From Gemmatimonadota bacterium (lineage in GTDB: Bacteria; Gemmatimonadota; Gemmatimonadetes; Longimicrobiales; Gaopeijiaceae): a DNA stretch of 5,038 nucleotides. The stretch is from contig RFGQ01000239.1 in NCBI GenBank assembly GCA_003695865.1, forward strand, positions 1 through 5,038, read 5' to 3'. The notes under the pieces are model-generated. The model did no database searches. It was given only the letters and a program-made list of their open reading frames with translations, and was not told the origin of the DNA. Within the stretch, counting starts at the first letter, position 1. Every line of letters begins with the position of its first letter. Positions 1 to 5,038 of the stretch are shown piece by piece. A program made the translations under genes and the position numbers.

Positions 1-1
1 C

Positions 2-1204
2 ACGGGCAAGTCGGGCGCCAGCGGATTCGGAGTGCTGGTGGCCAACGACGCGAGCCCCTCCGTCATTCTGCCCTCCGACTTGTCGTCACGCGTGGCGGCT
101 CTGAGCGGCGACGTTTTCACGGCCGTGGGCCGCGTGCGACGCGACGTGGGTGCCTCGTCGACGGTGGGTGTGCTGTGGGCCGGCCGTGAGGGCGACGGAT
201 ACCACAATCGCGTGGCGGGCATGGACGCCAACCTGCGGCTGCTTCCCGCGCTCACCTGGCGCACCCAGGTGCTGCGCTCGGAGACCGAGGATCCCGAGGG
301 GATCCGCGCCCTCACGGGCCGGGAGCCCGGCGGGTTCGCCGACTGGGCCGCGGTGTCGTCGCTGCGCTATACGACGCGCAACTGGTTCGCAGCGTGGGAC
401 GCCAGCTATTCGGGCGGCGGCTTCCGGGCCGACGCGGGCTTCGTGAACCAGGTCGATCGCCTGGGCACGAACGCCTGGTTCGACCGCAAGTTCTGGGGCG
501 CACCGGACGACGTCTACACGGTGCTCACCGTCGCGGGCGGATTCTGGCACAACGAGAACCTCGACGGGCGCCTGATCGGCGAAGGCCTCTGGATGAACCT
601 GCAGTACGACGGCCCGCTGCAGAGCCAGCTCTGGATCAACCCGAACCTCCGGCGCCAGTTCTTCGGGGCCGGCGAGCACGCGTTCGTCCAGGTGTGGTTC
701 GGGGGCCGCATCCGGCCCAGCGGCTCTTTCGGCTTCGACTTCAACGCCTCCACCGGGGGCGAGATCGACTTCGCCAACGGCCGCGAGGCGCGGCAGTTCC
801 GCGTGGCGCCCAACCTGGCGCTGCGCGCCGGACGCAGGATCGACCTGCGGCTCGGGCACACGTATCAGCGGCTGAACACCGTCGACGGCGAGCGCATCTT
901 CCGCGCGAACCTGTCCCAGGTGCGGGCGGTCTACAACTTCACCGCCCGGTCGTTTCTGCGGGCGATCGTCCAGGTGCGCGACACCGACCGCAACCCGGGG
1001 CAGTACGGCTTCGAGGTCAACCGGTCGGACACCTCGGTGTTCACCCAGCTTCTCTTTTCGTACAAGGTCAACCCGCAGACGGTCGTCTTCGTCGGGTATT
1101 CCGACAACCGGGCGGCCTTCACCGACCGTGAGCTGCGCGACGTCGGCCTGACGCAGGCTTCGCGGACCCTGTTCGTGAAGCTCGGCTACGCCCTGCGGCC
1201 CTGA
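2..1204 (+). CDS. DUF5916 domain protein, C-terminal part (5' end outside window)
   Basis: The reading frame is open from the window edge to a TGA at 1202-1204 and gives 400 residues. No start is visible; the GTG at 32 is an internal codon, since the frame continues upstream with TGKSGASGFGVLVAND, which looks like the start of the barrel part of DUF5916. The protein shows alternating aromatic/hydrophobic strands separated by polar turns, as in an outer-membrane beta-barrel. Examples are GFVNQVDRLGTNAWFDRKFW, FLRAIVQVRDTDRN and, near the end, NPQTVVFVGYSDN followed by RTLFVKLGYALRP. The last two resemble the usual C-terminus of DUF5916 proteins. Family members are typically 700-850 residues with an N-terminal CBM9-like carbohydrate-binding domain; that part would lie upstream. 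The biochemical role of DUF5916 is not established; an outer-membrane location is an inference. A GC hairpin follows the stop by 6 nt. The family call comes from recalled motifs, not a profile search. Confidence 0.8.
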   Translation, partial: TGKSGASGFGVLVANDASPSVILPSDLSSRVAALSGDVFTAVGRVRRDVGASSTVGVLWAGREGDGYHNRVAGMDANLRLLPALTWRTQVLRSETEDPEGIRALTGREPGGFADWAAVSSLRYTTRNWFAAWDASYSGGGFRADAGFVNQVDRLGTNAWFDRKFWGAPDDVYTVLTVAGGFWHNENLDGRLIGEGLWMNLQYDGPLQSQLWINPNLRRQFFGAGEHAFVQVWFGGRIRPSGSFGFDFNASTGGEIDFANGREARQFRVAPNLALRAGRRIDLRLGHTYQRLNTVDGERIFRANLSQVRAVYNFTARSFLRAIVQVRDTDRNPGQYGFEVNRSDTSVFTQLLFSYKVNPQTVVFVGYSDNRAAFTDRELRDVGLTQASRTLFVKLGYALRP

Positions 1205-1210
1205 GCCGCA

Positions 1211-1233
1211 CTCCGGGCGCCGGGCGCCCGGGG
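1211..1233 (+). terminator. GC-rich hairpin just after the DUF5916 stop, possible terminator
   Basis: Left arm CCGGGCGC (1213-1220) and right arm GCGCCCGG (1224-1231) are perfectly complementary around a 3-nt loop. One G-U and one C-G pair extend the stem to 10 bp (1211-1220/1224-1233). It begins 6 nt after the stop codon, where a 3' end structure is expected. No T-tract follows (the next bases are GCCCTCGAAAG), so it is not a classical intrinsic terminator. It could stabilise the 3' end, act with Rho, or be a by-product of GC content. Confidence 0.45.
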
Positions 1234-1273
1234 CCCTCGAAAGCAGTGCCGGGCCCAGGGGACCGGCCTGCCA

Positions 1274-1318
1274 GAACCCATCTGCCGGACGGTCCTCCCG
1301 GTGGGTGGGTTCGCCTTT
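1274..1318 (+). terminator. 15-bp stem-loop followed by CTTTC, terminator or RNA element
   Basis: Bases 1274-1288 pair with 1298-1312 without interruption: 12 Watson-Crick pairs and 3 G-U pairs, closing a 9-nt loop (ACGGTCCTC). The outermost 7 bp are GAACCCA/TGGGTTC. The G-U pairs work only in RNA of the + strand; on the other strand they would be A-C mismatches. So if the structure is real it acts in the rightward transcript. GCC and a short TTT (1316-1318) follow, a poor version of a terminator U-tract. An outer 6-bp pairing, CCGGCC (1263-1268) with GGCCGG (1326-1331), is also possible. It may end the DUF5916 transcript or belong to the efflux leader. Confidence 0.4.
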
Positions 1319-1343
1319 CGGGGGCGGCCGGGCGCCGGGCAGT

Positions 1344-1374
1344 GTCCGGAAATGGGACGCCGCATCCCGCGGAC
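1344..1374 (+). other. Bulged stem-loop in the leader region
   Basis: GTCCG (1344-1348) pairs with CGGAC (1370-1374). T1353-G1369 plus GGGA (1354-1357) with TCCC (1365-1368) continue the stem after a 4-nt bulge, closing a 7-nt loop. Each segment is short and the DNA is GC-rich, so this could be chance. It is listed because it sits in a run of similar structures. Confidence 0.25.
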
Positions 1375-1447
1375 GGTCGGCCACCCCGCTCTGAATCCTG
1401 GCGCCCCGAATCTCGTAAGGCCCCGTCGGACAAGGCACAACGACGAT

Positions 1448-1466
1448 CCGTGCCGACGTGGCACGG
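1448..1466. promoter_or_regulatory. 19-nt palindrome, candidate operator or hairpin
   Basis: CCGTGCC (1448-1454) and GGCACGG (1460-1466) are perfect 7-bp inverted arms around GACGT; T1447/G1467 and G1455/T1459 could add wobble pairs in RNA. Dyads of this size with short central spacers are typical binding sites of dimeric repressors such as TetR or MarR members, which often control efflux operons. The site lies about 195 nt before the TolC start codon, a reasonable place for an operator near a promoter. No regulator gene is in the window, so the operator reading is inference; an RNA hairpin is the alternative. Confidence 0.35.
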
Positions 1467-1490
1467 GAGTTCCATTACGGGAGGGGTGTT

Positions 1491-1587
1491 CGCGGACGAG
1501 GGAGCCGGCCGGAGGGTGGGGTGATGCGGCGTGGTGCGGTCGGTTGGCTCGGTTGGCCGGCTCCGGTCGTGCTCCCGTTCGTCCGCG
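1491..1587 (+). ncRNA. Long 24-bp interrupted stem-loop in the efflux operon leader
   Basis: Three consecutive segments of the left arm pair in order with three of the right arm. CGCGGACGA (1491-1499) pairs with TCGTCCGCG (1579-1587). GGGAGC (1500-1505) pairs with GCTCCC (1571-1576). CGGCCGGAG (1506-1514) pairs with CTCCGGTCG (1561-1569). That is 23 Watson-Crick pairs and one G-U, interrupted only by right-side bulges of 1 nt (1570) and 2 nt (1577-1578). The 46-nt loop (1515-1560) is rich in GG doublets and carries a tandem repeat. A competing perfect 10-bp pairing, GGAGCCGGCC (1501-1510) with GGCCGGCTCC (1555-1564), uses the same left arm. The structure ends 73 nt before the TolC start codon. 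It could be a leader RNA element, a small RNA, or the inverted repeats of a small mobile-element relic. It matches no RNA family I recognise. Confidence 0.45.
1540..1557 (+). repeat. Perfect 9-bp tandem repeat, two copies
   Basis: TCGGTTGGC occurs at 1540-1548 and again directly after it at 1549-1557. It lies inside the loop of the long stem-loop. It could be paired half-sites for a DNA-binding protein or contribute GG runs to a two-quartet G-quadruplex. No function can be assigned. Confidence 0.6.
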
Positions 1588-1646
1588 CTGCGCAGGCAGC
1601 CCAGGCCCGCCCCGGGCGTGCGCCGCGCCCATGGACCGACACGTAC

Positions 1647-1650
1647 GAGG
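1647..1650 (+). promoter_or_regulatory. Shine-Dalgarno GAGG deciding the TolC start
   Basis: GAGG lies 10 nt before the ATG at 1661. The in-frame ATG at 1631 is preceded by GCGCCGCGCCC with no purine-rich site, which favours 1661. The GAGG overlaps the junction of an 8-bp direct repeat, GGACCGAC, at 1633-1640 and 1649-1656. Confidence 0.5.
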
Positions 1651-1660
1651 ACCGACCGGC

Positions 1661-3301
1661 ATGAGGGATCGAGTGCGCTTTCTAGACGCGTCGCCGCGCG
1701 GGCGTGCGGGCCGCTCACGGCCTGCGCACGGCACTCGCACGAGAGTCCGTCGAATCGCGCAGGGCACGGCGCTCGCCGCGTTCATCACGCTGGCGGCCAA
1801 CGGCCCGGTGGCGGCGCAGGCACCCGGTCAGGGCGGGCCGCGTCGCCTCACCCTGGACGACGCGGTCGCGCTGGCCCGGAGCTACAACCCGACGTACCTG
1901 AGCACTCGCAACGACGTGGATGCGGCCGAGTGGGCCGCGCGCGAGGCGACGACCAACCTGCTGCTCCCCCAGGCGAACGCGCTCGGAAGCCTGGGCTACC
2001 AGGCCCCGGGGGTGCAGCGCGTGGGGACGATCAACACGGGCGGCGAGGAGCAGGGAGCGCTCTTCACGTCGTTTTACCAGTTCCAGCTCTCCTACACGCT
2101 CGACGGGACGCGCTGGTTCGGGAGGGCCTCGGCCCGGGCCGACCGCGACGCCGCCAAGGCGCGTACCGAGGCCGCGGCCTTCGACCTCGAGTCGGCCGTG
2201 ACGCTCCAGTACATGACCGTGCTGCGCGCGCGCGACCAACTCGAGGTGGCCCGGCGCCAGCTCGAACGCTCCGAGGAAGACCTGGAGATCGCCCGCGCAC
2301 GGGTCGCCGCCCAGGCGGCGATCGTCACCGACGCCAAGCAGGCCGAGGTGCAGCGTGGCCGGGACGAGGTCGCGGTGCTGCAGGCCGAGAGCGCGCTTCG
2401 CGTCGAGACGTTCCGGCTCATGGAGCAGCTCGGGCTGCCCCTCGACGAGCACGTCGAGCTGGTCGACGAGTTCGTGGTCTTCGAGCCCACATGGACCGCC
2501 GAAGAGCTCGTGTCGTACGCGCTCGAGCGGCATCCCCAGTTGCAGGCCTTCGTGGCCCAGGAGCGGGCGCGCAAGGCCGACGTCCGCACGGCGCGCAGCG
2601 CCTACTTCCCGCGCGTCACCCTCAGCGGCACCTGGAGCGGGTTCACCCAGGAGATCGAGAACGAAAACTTCCTGATCGAGGGCCGGCTGGCCCAGGCGCG
2701 CCGCAGCATCGAGTCGTGCGAGCTGTTCAACCGCATCTCGCAGGGGCTCACCCAGCCGCTGCCCGACTTTCCGCAGGACTGCTCGGCGTTTGCCGTGAGC
2801 GACGCCGAGCTGCAGTCGCTCGTGGCCTCGAACGACATCTTCCCGTTCAACTTCCGCAGGATTCCGTTCCAGGCGCAGCTCACCGTTTCGCTGCCCATCT
2901 TCCAGGGCTTCGGCCGCGAGCGGCAGGTGGCGCAGGCCGCGGCGCAGTATCAGGACGCCGTCAATCAGCGGCGGGCCGAGGAACTCAGGCTGCGCACGGC
3001 GGTCACGTCCGCCTACGACGCCCTGCGCACCTCGCACCGTGTGGTCGAGATCGAGGAACGGAACCGCGAGGTGGCGCGAGAGCAGCTCGACCTGGCACGG
3101 CAGCGCTACCGTCTGGGCGCGGACAACTTCCTGACTCTGCTCGACGCGCAACGCACGATGGCCGACGCGGAGCGGGCGTATCTGGACGCCGTCTACACGT
3201 TCCACGTGCAGCTCGCCGCGCTGGAGCAGGCCGTGGGGCGCCGGCTGCGGCCCGACAGCGAGCCGGGCCCCGGGGGCGCCGGGGCGGAGGCGGCCCGGTG
3301 A
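1661..3301 (+). CDS. TolC family outer-membrane efflux protein
   Basis: This 546-residue protein should be the outer-membrane and periplasmic duct of a tripartite exporter. Residues 1-31 are strongly basic (11 Arg). They are followed by a hydrophobic stretch (about 36-46) and a likely cleavage site near VAAQA (50-54), i.e. a Sec signal peptide with a long n-region. The first outer-membrane efflux (OEP) repeat opens with RLTLDDAVALARSYNP (from residue 62). The second covers roughly 290-530 and includes IPFQAQLTVSLPIFQGFG (401-418) and the helix pair ending RQRYRLGADNFLTLLDAQRT, typical of TolC. Long heptad-like helices fill the rest. The length exceeds the usual 430-490, partly from the long n-region and partly from an insert at about 328-400 containing the only two cysteines (C353, C374). 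The start at 1661 is chosen for its Shine-Dalgarno. The adaptor gene follows after 113 nt in the same direction, supporting one operon. The substrate is unknown. Confidence 0.92.
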   Translation: MRDRVRFLDASPRGRAGRSRPAHGTRTRVRRIAQGTALAAFITLAANGPVAAQAPGQGGPRRLTLDDAVALARSYNPTYLSTRNDVDAAEWAAREATTNLLLPQANALGSLGYQAPGVQRVGTINTGGEEQGALFTSFYQFQLSYTLDGTRWFGRASARADRDAAKARTEAAAFDLESAVTLQYMTVLRARDQLEVARRQLERSEEDLEIARARVAAQAAIVTDAKQAEVQRGRDEVAVLQAESALRVETFRLMEQLGLPLDEHVELVDEFVVFEPTWTAEELVSYALERHPQLQAFVAQERARKADVRTARSAYFPRVTLSGTWSGFTQEIENENFLIEGRLAQARRSIESCELFNRISQGLTQPLPDFPQDCSAFAVSDAELQSLVASNDIFPFNFRRIPFQAQLTVSLPIFQGFGRERQVAQAAAQYQDAVNQRRAEELRLRTAVTSAYDALRTSHRVVEIEERNREVAREQLDLARQRYRLGADNFLTLLDAQRTMADAERAYLDAVYTFHVQLAALEQAVGRRLRPDSEPGPGGAGAEAAR

Positions 3302-3319
3302 GCGGGCGGTGCGTTCTGT

Positions 3320-3352
3320 CTGCCGGCGCCGAAAACGGTCCGGAGCCGGCAG
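3320..3352 (+). promoter_or_regulatory. Nested stem-loop between TolC and adaptor genes
   Basis: CTGCCGGC (3320-3327) and GCCGGCAG (3345-3352) form a perfect 8-bp outer stem. Inside it GCCG (3328-3331) pairs with CGGT (3336-3339) around an AAAA loop, leaving a 5-nt bulge (3340-3344). The 12-bp structure starts 18 nt after the TolC stop. No T-tract follows, so it is unlikely to be a strong terminator. It may protect or process the mRNA between the two cistrons, or weaken downstream expression. Confidence 0.4.
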
Positions 3353-3364
3353 GATCACGATCAA

Positions 3365-3386
3365 CGACGGCGCGCCCGGCGCGTCG
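3365..3386 (+). other. Second stem-loop in the TolC-adaptor spacer
   Basis: CGACG (3365-3369) plus CGC (3371-3373), with G3370 bulged, pair with GCG (3379-3381) and CGTCG (3382-3386) around the loop GCCCG. It ends 14 nt before the GAGG Shine-Dalgarno (3401-3404) of the adaptor gene, so it could influence translation initiation. In such GC-rich DNA an 8-bp stem may also be chance. Confidence 0.25.
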
Positions 3387-3414
3387 GTCTTCAACCGTTC
3401 GAGGTACCTGACGC

Positions 3415-4671
3415 GTGGACATCATCCGCGACACCAAGCCTCAGAAGCGCAAGCGCACGCTGCGTTACGTGGTCGCCGCGATCGTGCTGACCGCCATCAC
3501 GTTCGGCCTGCGTTCGCTCAAACCGGCCGCGCCGAGCGTGGAGCGCGCCACGATCTGGACCGACACGGTCGAGTTCGGGACGATGGTCCGGCAGGTGCGG
3601 GGGCCGGGTACGCTCGTGCCCGAGCAGCGGCGCTGGATCACGGCGGTCACCGCCGGCCGGGTCGAGCAGATCATGATCCTGCCCGGCACCGAGGTCGACG
3701 AGAACACCGTCATCGTCAAGATGAGCAACCCCGACGTCGAGGTTCAGCTGCTGCAGTCGCAGCAGCAGCTTTCCTCGGCCGAGGCGGCGCTCATCAGCCT
3801 GCGCTCGAACCTCGAAACCCAGCGTCTCACCCAGGCGGGCATCGTGGCGCAGACCCGCACCGCCTACAACAACGCGCTGCGCGAGCACGCCACCAACCAG
3901 CGGCTCTACGACACCAACCCCGAGCTGGTGGCGGCCACGGAGCTGGCGCGCACGCGAGACGCGGTGCAGGAGCTCGAGGAGCGCCTGCGCCTGGAGGAGG
4001 AGCGCCTGCGCGTGCTGGAGGAGTCGGTCGAGGATCAGCTCCGGGCGCAGCGCACGCAGATCGAGCGGCTGCGCAGCATCGTGGAGTTCAACCAGGCGCG
4101 GGTGGAGTCGCTCGAGGTGCGGGCCGGCGTGCGGGGTGTGCTGGCGGAGCTGCCGCTCGACGAGGGCCAGTGGGTGCAGTCGGGGGCCACCCTGGCGCGT
4201 GTCGTCCAGCCGGGGCGCCTCAAGGCCGAGATCCGCATCACGCAGACGCAGGCGCAGGACATCGCGGTCGGCCAGGTGGCCTACATCGACACGCGCAACG
4301 ACACGATCGAGGGACGCGTAGTGCGCATCGACCCGGCGGTGCAGAACGGCACGGTCACCATCGACGTGGCGCTGCCCGACTCGCTGCCGCGCAGCGCTCG
4401 CCCCGACCTGAGCGTGGACGGCAACGTCGTCATCGAGCGCCTCGACGACGTGATCTACGTCAACCGCCCCATGTTCGGGCAGGCCAACAGCCGGGTGGGG
4501 ATCTTCCGCCTGACGCCCGACGGCGAGTTCGCCGAGCGCGTGAACGTGCTGCTGGGCGCCAGTTCGGTGAACGAGATCGAAGTGCGCGAAGGACTGCAGC
4601 CGGGCGACATCGTGATCCTGTCGGACATGTCGCAGTGGGACGGCTTCGACCGGGTCAAGTTGAAGGGTTAG
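3415..4671 (+). CDS. HlyD/MacA-like periplasmic adaptor of a tripartite efflux pump
   Basis: This 418-residue protein is expected to bridge an inner-membrane ABC transporter and the TolC duct. A short basic cytoplasmic N-terminus (KRKR at 11-14) leads into one membrane anchor (about 17-32) with no lipobox. The first half of a lipoyl-like domain is around 63-106 (GPGTLVPE, then AGRVEQIMILPGTEV). A long alpha-helical hairpin spans about 109-234. The second lipoyl half is EVRAGVRGVLAELPLDEGQWVQSG (234-257). A beta-barrel domain and a membrane-proximal domain ending near the C-terminus follow. Length and order fit MacA/YknX-type adaptors, often labelled 'efflux RND transporter periplasmic adaptor subunit'. 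The neighbouring ATPase, 32 nt downstream, argues for an ABC rather than an RND partner. The GTG start follows GAGG (3401-3404) by 10 nt and gives the expected N-terminus. The tip of the hairpin departs from the usual RLS motif (see findings). Confidence 0.92.
   Translation: MDIIRDTKPQKRKRTLRYVVAAIVLTAITFGLRSLKPAAPSVERATIWTDTVEFGTMVRQVRGPGTLVPEQRRWITAVTAGRVEQIMILPGTEVDENTVIVKMSNPDVEVQLLQSQQQLSSAEAALISLRSNLETQRLTQAGIVAQTRTAYNNALREHATNQRLYDTNPELVAATELARTRDAVQELEERLRLEEERLRVLEESVEDQLRAQRTQIERLRSIVEFNQARVESLEVRAGVRGVLAELPLDEGQWVQSGATLARVVQPGRLKAEIRITQTQAQDIAVGQVAYIDTRNDTIEGRVVRIDPAVQNGTVTIDVALPDSLPRSARPDLSVDGNVVIERLDDVIYVNRPMFGQANSRVGIFRLTPDGEFAERVNVLLGASSVNEIEVREGLQPGDIVILSDMSQWDGFDRVKLKG
3976..4011 (+). 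repeat. 15-bp repeat at 21-nt spacing within the adaptor coiled coil
   Basis: GAGGAGCGCCTGCGC occurs at 3976-3990 and again at 3997-4011. The 21-nt period is exactly seven codons and encodes EERLR twice, one heptad apart (residues 188-192 and 195-199). This looks like duplication of one coiled-coil heptad that keeps the helix register. Confidence 0.7.
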
Positions 4672-4688
4672 CGACGGAAACGACGAAC

Positions 4689-4693
4689 GGAGG
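4689..4693 (+). promoter_or_regulatory. Strong Shine-Dalgarno GGAGG for the ABC ATPase
   Basis: GGAGG, extended to GGAGGGG, lies in the 32-nt gap after the adaptor stop and 10 nt before the ATG at 4704. It is the strongest ribosome-binding site in the window and fixes the ATPase start. Confidence 0.7.
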
Positions 4694-4703
4694 GGAAGGG
4701 ACG

Positions 4704-5038
4704 ATGGACAACGGCGTCGATCAGGGCCGGGGGAACGGGCACGGACAGAGCCTCATCCACCTGGAAGGGCTGAGTAAGGTCTTCTACACCGAAGAAGTCG
4801 AGACCCACGCCCTCTCGGACATCAACCTCGACATCAAGAGCGGCGAGTTCGTCTCGATCGCGGGCCCCTCGGGCTGCGGAAAGACGACGCTGCTCTCGAT
4901 CCTGGGACTGCTCGACTCGCCGACGGGCGGCGTGTACCTGCTCGACGGCGAGCCGGTCGAGAACCTGACGGCGAGCCAGCGGGCGAAGATCCGCAACCAG
5001 GCGATCGGGTTCATCTTCCAGGCGTTCAACCTGATCGG
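4704..5038 (+). CDS. ABC transporter ATP-binding protein, LolD/MacB/YknY type (3' end outside window)
   Basis: The frame is open to the window end and gives 111 complete codons of an ABC ATPase that would energise export through the upstream adaptor and TolC protein. Visible motifs are a candidate A-loop aromatic (Y28 in KVFYTEEVETHALSDINL), the Walker A GPSGCGKTT (54-62), and the Q-loop region IGFIFQAFNLI with Q106. LLDSPTGGVYLLDGEPVENL (69-88), following the Walker A, is typical of the LolD/MacB/FtsE group (DxPTxGxVxxDG). The signature LSGGQ, Walker B and H-loop lie beyond the window. An N-terminal extension of about 17 Gly/Asn/His-rich residues precedes the domain. It could be a separate ATPase with FtsX-like permeases encoded downstream (YknYZ style) or the front of a fused MacB-type protein; the window cannot decide. 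It lies 32 nt after the adaptor, so co-transcription is likely. Confidence 0.9.
   Translation, partial: MDNGVDQGRGNGHGQSLIHLEGLSKVFYTEEVETHALSDINLDIKSGEFVSIAGPSGCGKTTLLSILGLLDSPTGGVYLLDGEPVENLTASQRAKIRNQAIGFIFQAFNLI

Larger units (their letters stand above)
1205..1660 (+). other. 456-nt gene-free structured region upstream of the TolC gene
   Basis: No convincing gene lies here. Frames that stay open on either strand translate into Arg/Pro/Gly-rich sequence with no recognisable family, as expected for GC-rich noncoding DNA. The stretch holds at least five stem-loops (about 1211-1233, 1274-1312, 1344-1374, 1448-1466, 1491-1587). It also has a 13-bp direct repeat of CCGGGCGCCGGGC at 1213-1225 and 1328-1340, and a 9-bp tandem repeat at 1540-1557. 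The promoter of the efflux genes should be in or near it, but I see no convincing -35/-10 pair. The least GC-rich spots are around 1390-1415 (CTGAATCC, GAATCTCGTAAG) and 1468-1478 (AGTTCCATTAC). It probably combines the 3' end of the DUF5916 transcript with the promoter and leader of the efflux operon. Confidence 0.6.

Noticed and set aside
1300..1320. tRNA T-arm-like GGTTCGCC
   Set aside because: No acceptor, D or anticodon arms can be fitted around it; it is part of the 1274-1312 hairpin flank.
1370..1480. Sigma-70 type promoter in the least GC-rich spots
   Set aside because: No -35 and -10 pair with 16-18 nt spacing is convincing, so no promoter is annotated.
1246..1524. Open frame of 92 codons in the leader (GTG start)
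   Set aside because: Its product is Arg/Pro/Gly-rich without any recognisable motif, and it has no clear Shine-Dalgarno. Long chance frames are common at this GC content.
1491..1587. Integron attC site
   Set aside because: The structure is an imperfect palindrome of suitable size, but the ends lack the RYYYAAC and GTTRRRY core sites.
1301..1660. N-terminal extension of the TolC frame up to 1301
   Set aside because: The frame is open but the translation has no TolC-like or signal-peptide character. The ATG at 1661 has a GAGG site and leads into the signal peptide.
1661..1830. Twin-arginine signal in the TolC N-terminus
   Set aside because: RR occurs at 30-31, but the context TRVRRIAQG lacks the S/T-RR-x-F-L-K pattern. 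TolC proteins use the Sec route.
1715..3394. Long minus-strand open frame opposite the TolC gene
   Set aside because: It is a mirror of the GC-biased codons of a clear TolC-family gene; its product resembles no family.

Overview
The window is GC-rich (roughly 70%, judged by eye) and reads entirely on the + strand. It suggests a Gram-negative bacterium, because it encodes an outer-membrane TolC-family channel with a signal peptide and a DUF5916 beta-barrel protein. High GC, a DUF5916 protein and an adaptor of this type fit Gemmatimonadota or Acidobacteriota best. That placement rests on recalled family distribution, not on a search.

Layout. (1) Bases 2-1204 hold the C-terminal 400 residues of a DUF5916 protein whose start lies before the window. 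(2) Bases 1205-1660 are a 456-nt gene-free stretch unusually rich in stem-loops. It has a GC hairpin 6 nt after the DUF5916 stop, a 15-bp hairpin at 1274-1312, a 19-nt palindrome at 1448-1466, and a long 24-bp interrupted hairpin at 1491-1587 with a G-rich loop. (3) Bases 1661-3301 encode a TolC-family outer-membrane efflux protein. (4) A 113-nt spacer with two more hairpins follows. (5) Bases 3415-4671 encode a membrane-anchored HlyD/MacA-like periplasmic adaptor. (6) After 32 nt, an ABC ATPase of the LolD/MacB/YknY type starts at 4704 and runs off the window end.

Genes 3, 5 and 6 make a coherent tripartite export operon: ATPase (with a permease or permease domain expected downstream), periplasmic adaptor and outer-membrane duct. 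All three have a purine-rich Shine-Dalgarno with the same 10-nt spacing. The substrate cannot be told from sequence. The DUF5916 gene points the same way but is separated by the structured region, so it is probably a separate transcription unit.

The proteins are ordinary efflux components. The least explained part is the structured leader in front of the TolC gene, especially 1491-1587, which also offers a competing pairing of the same left arm.
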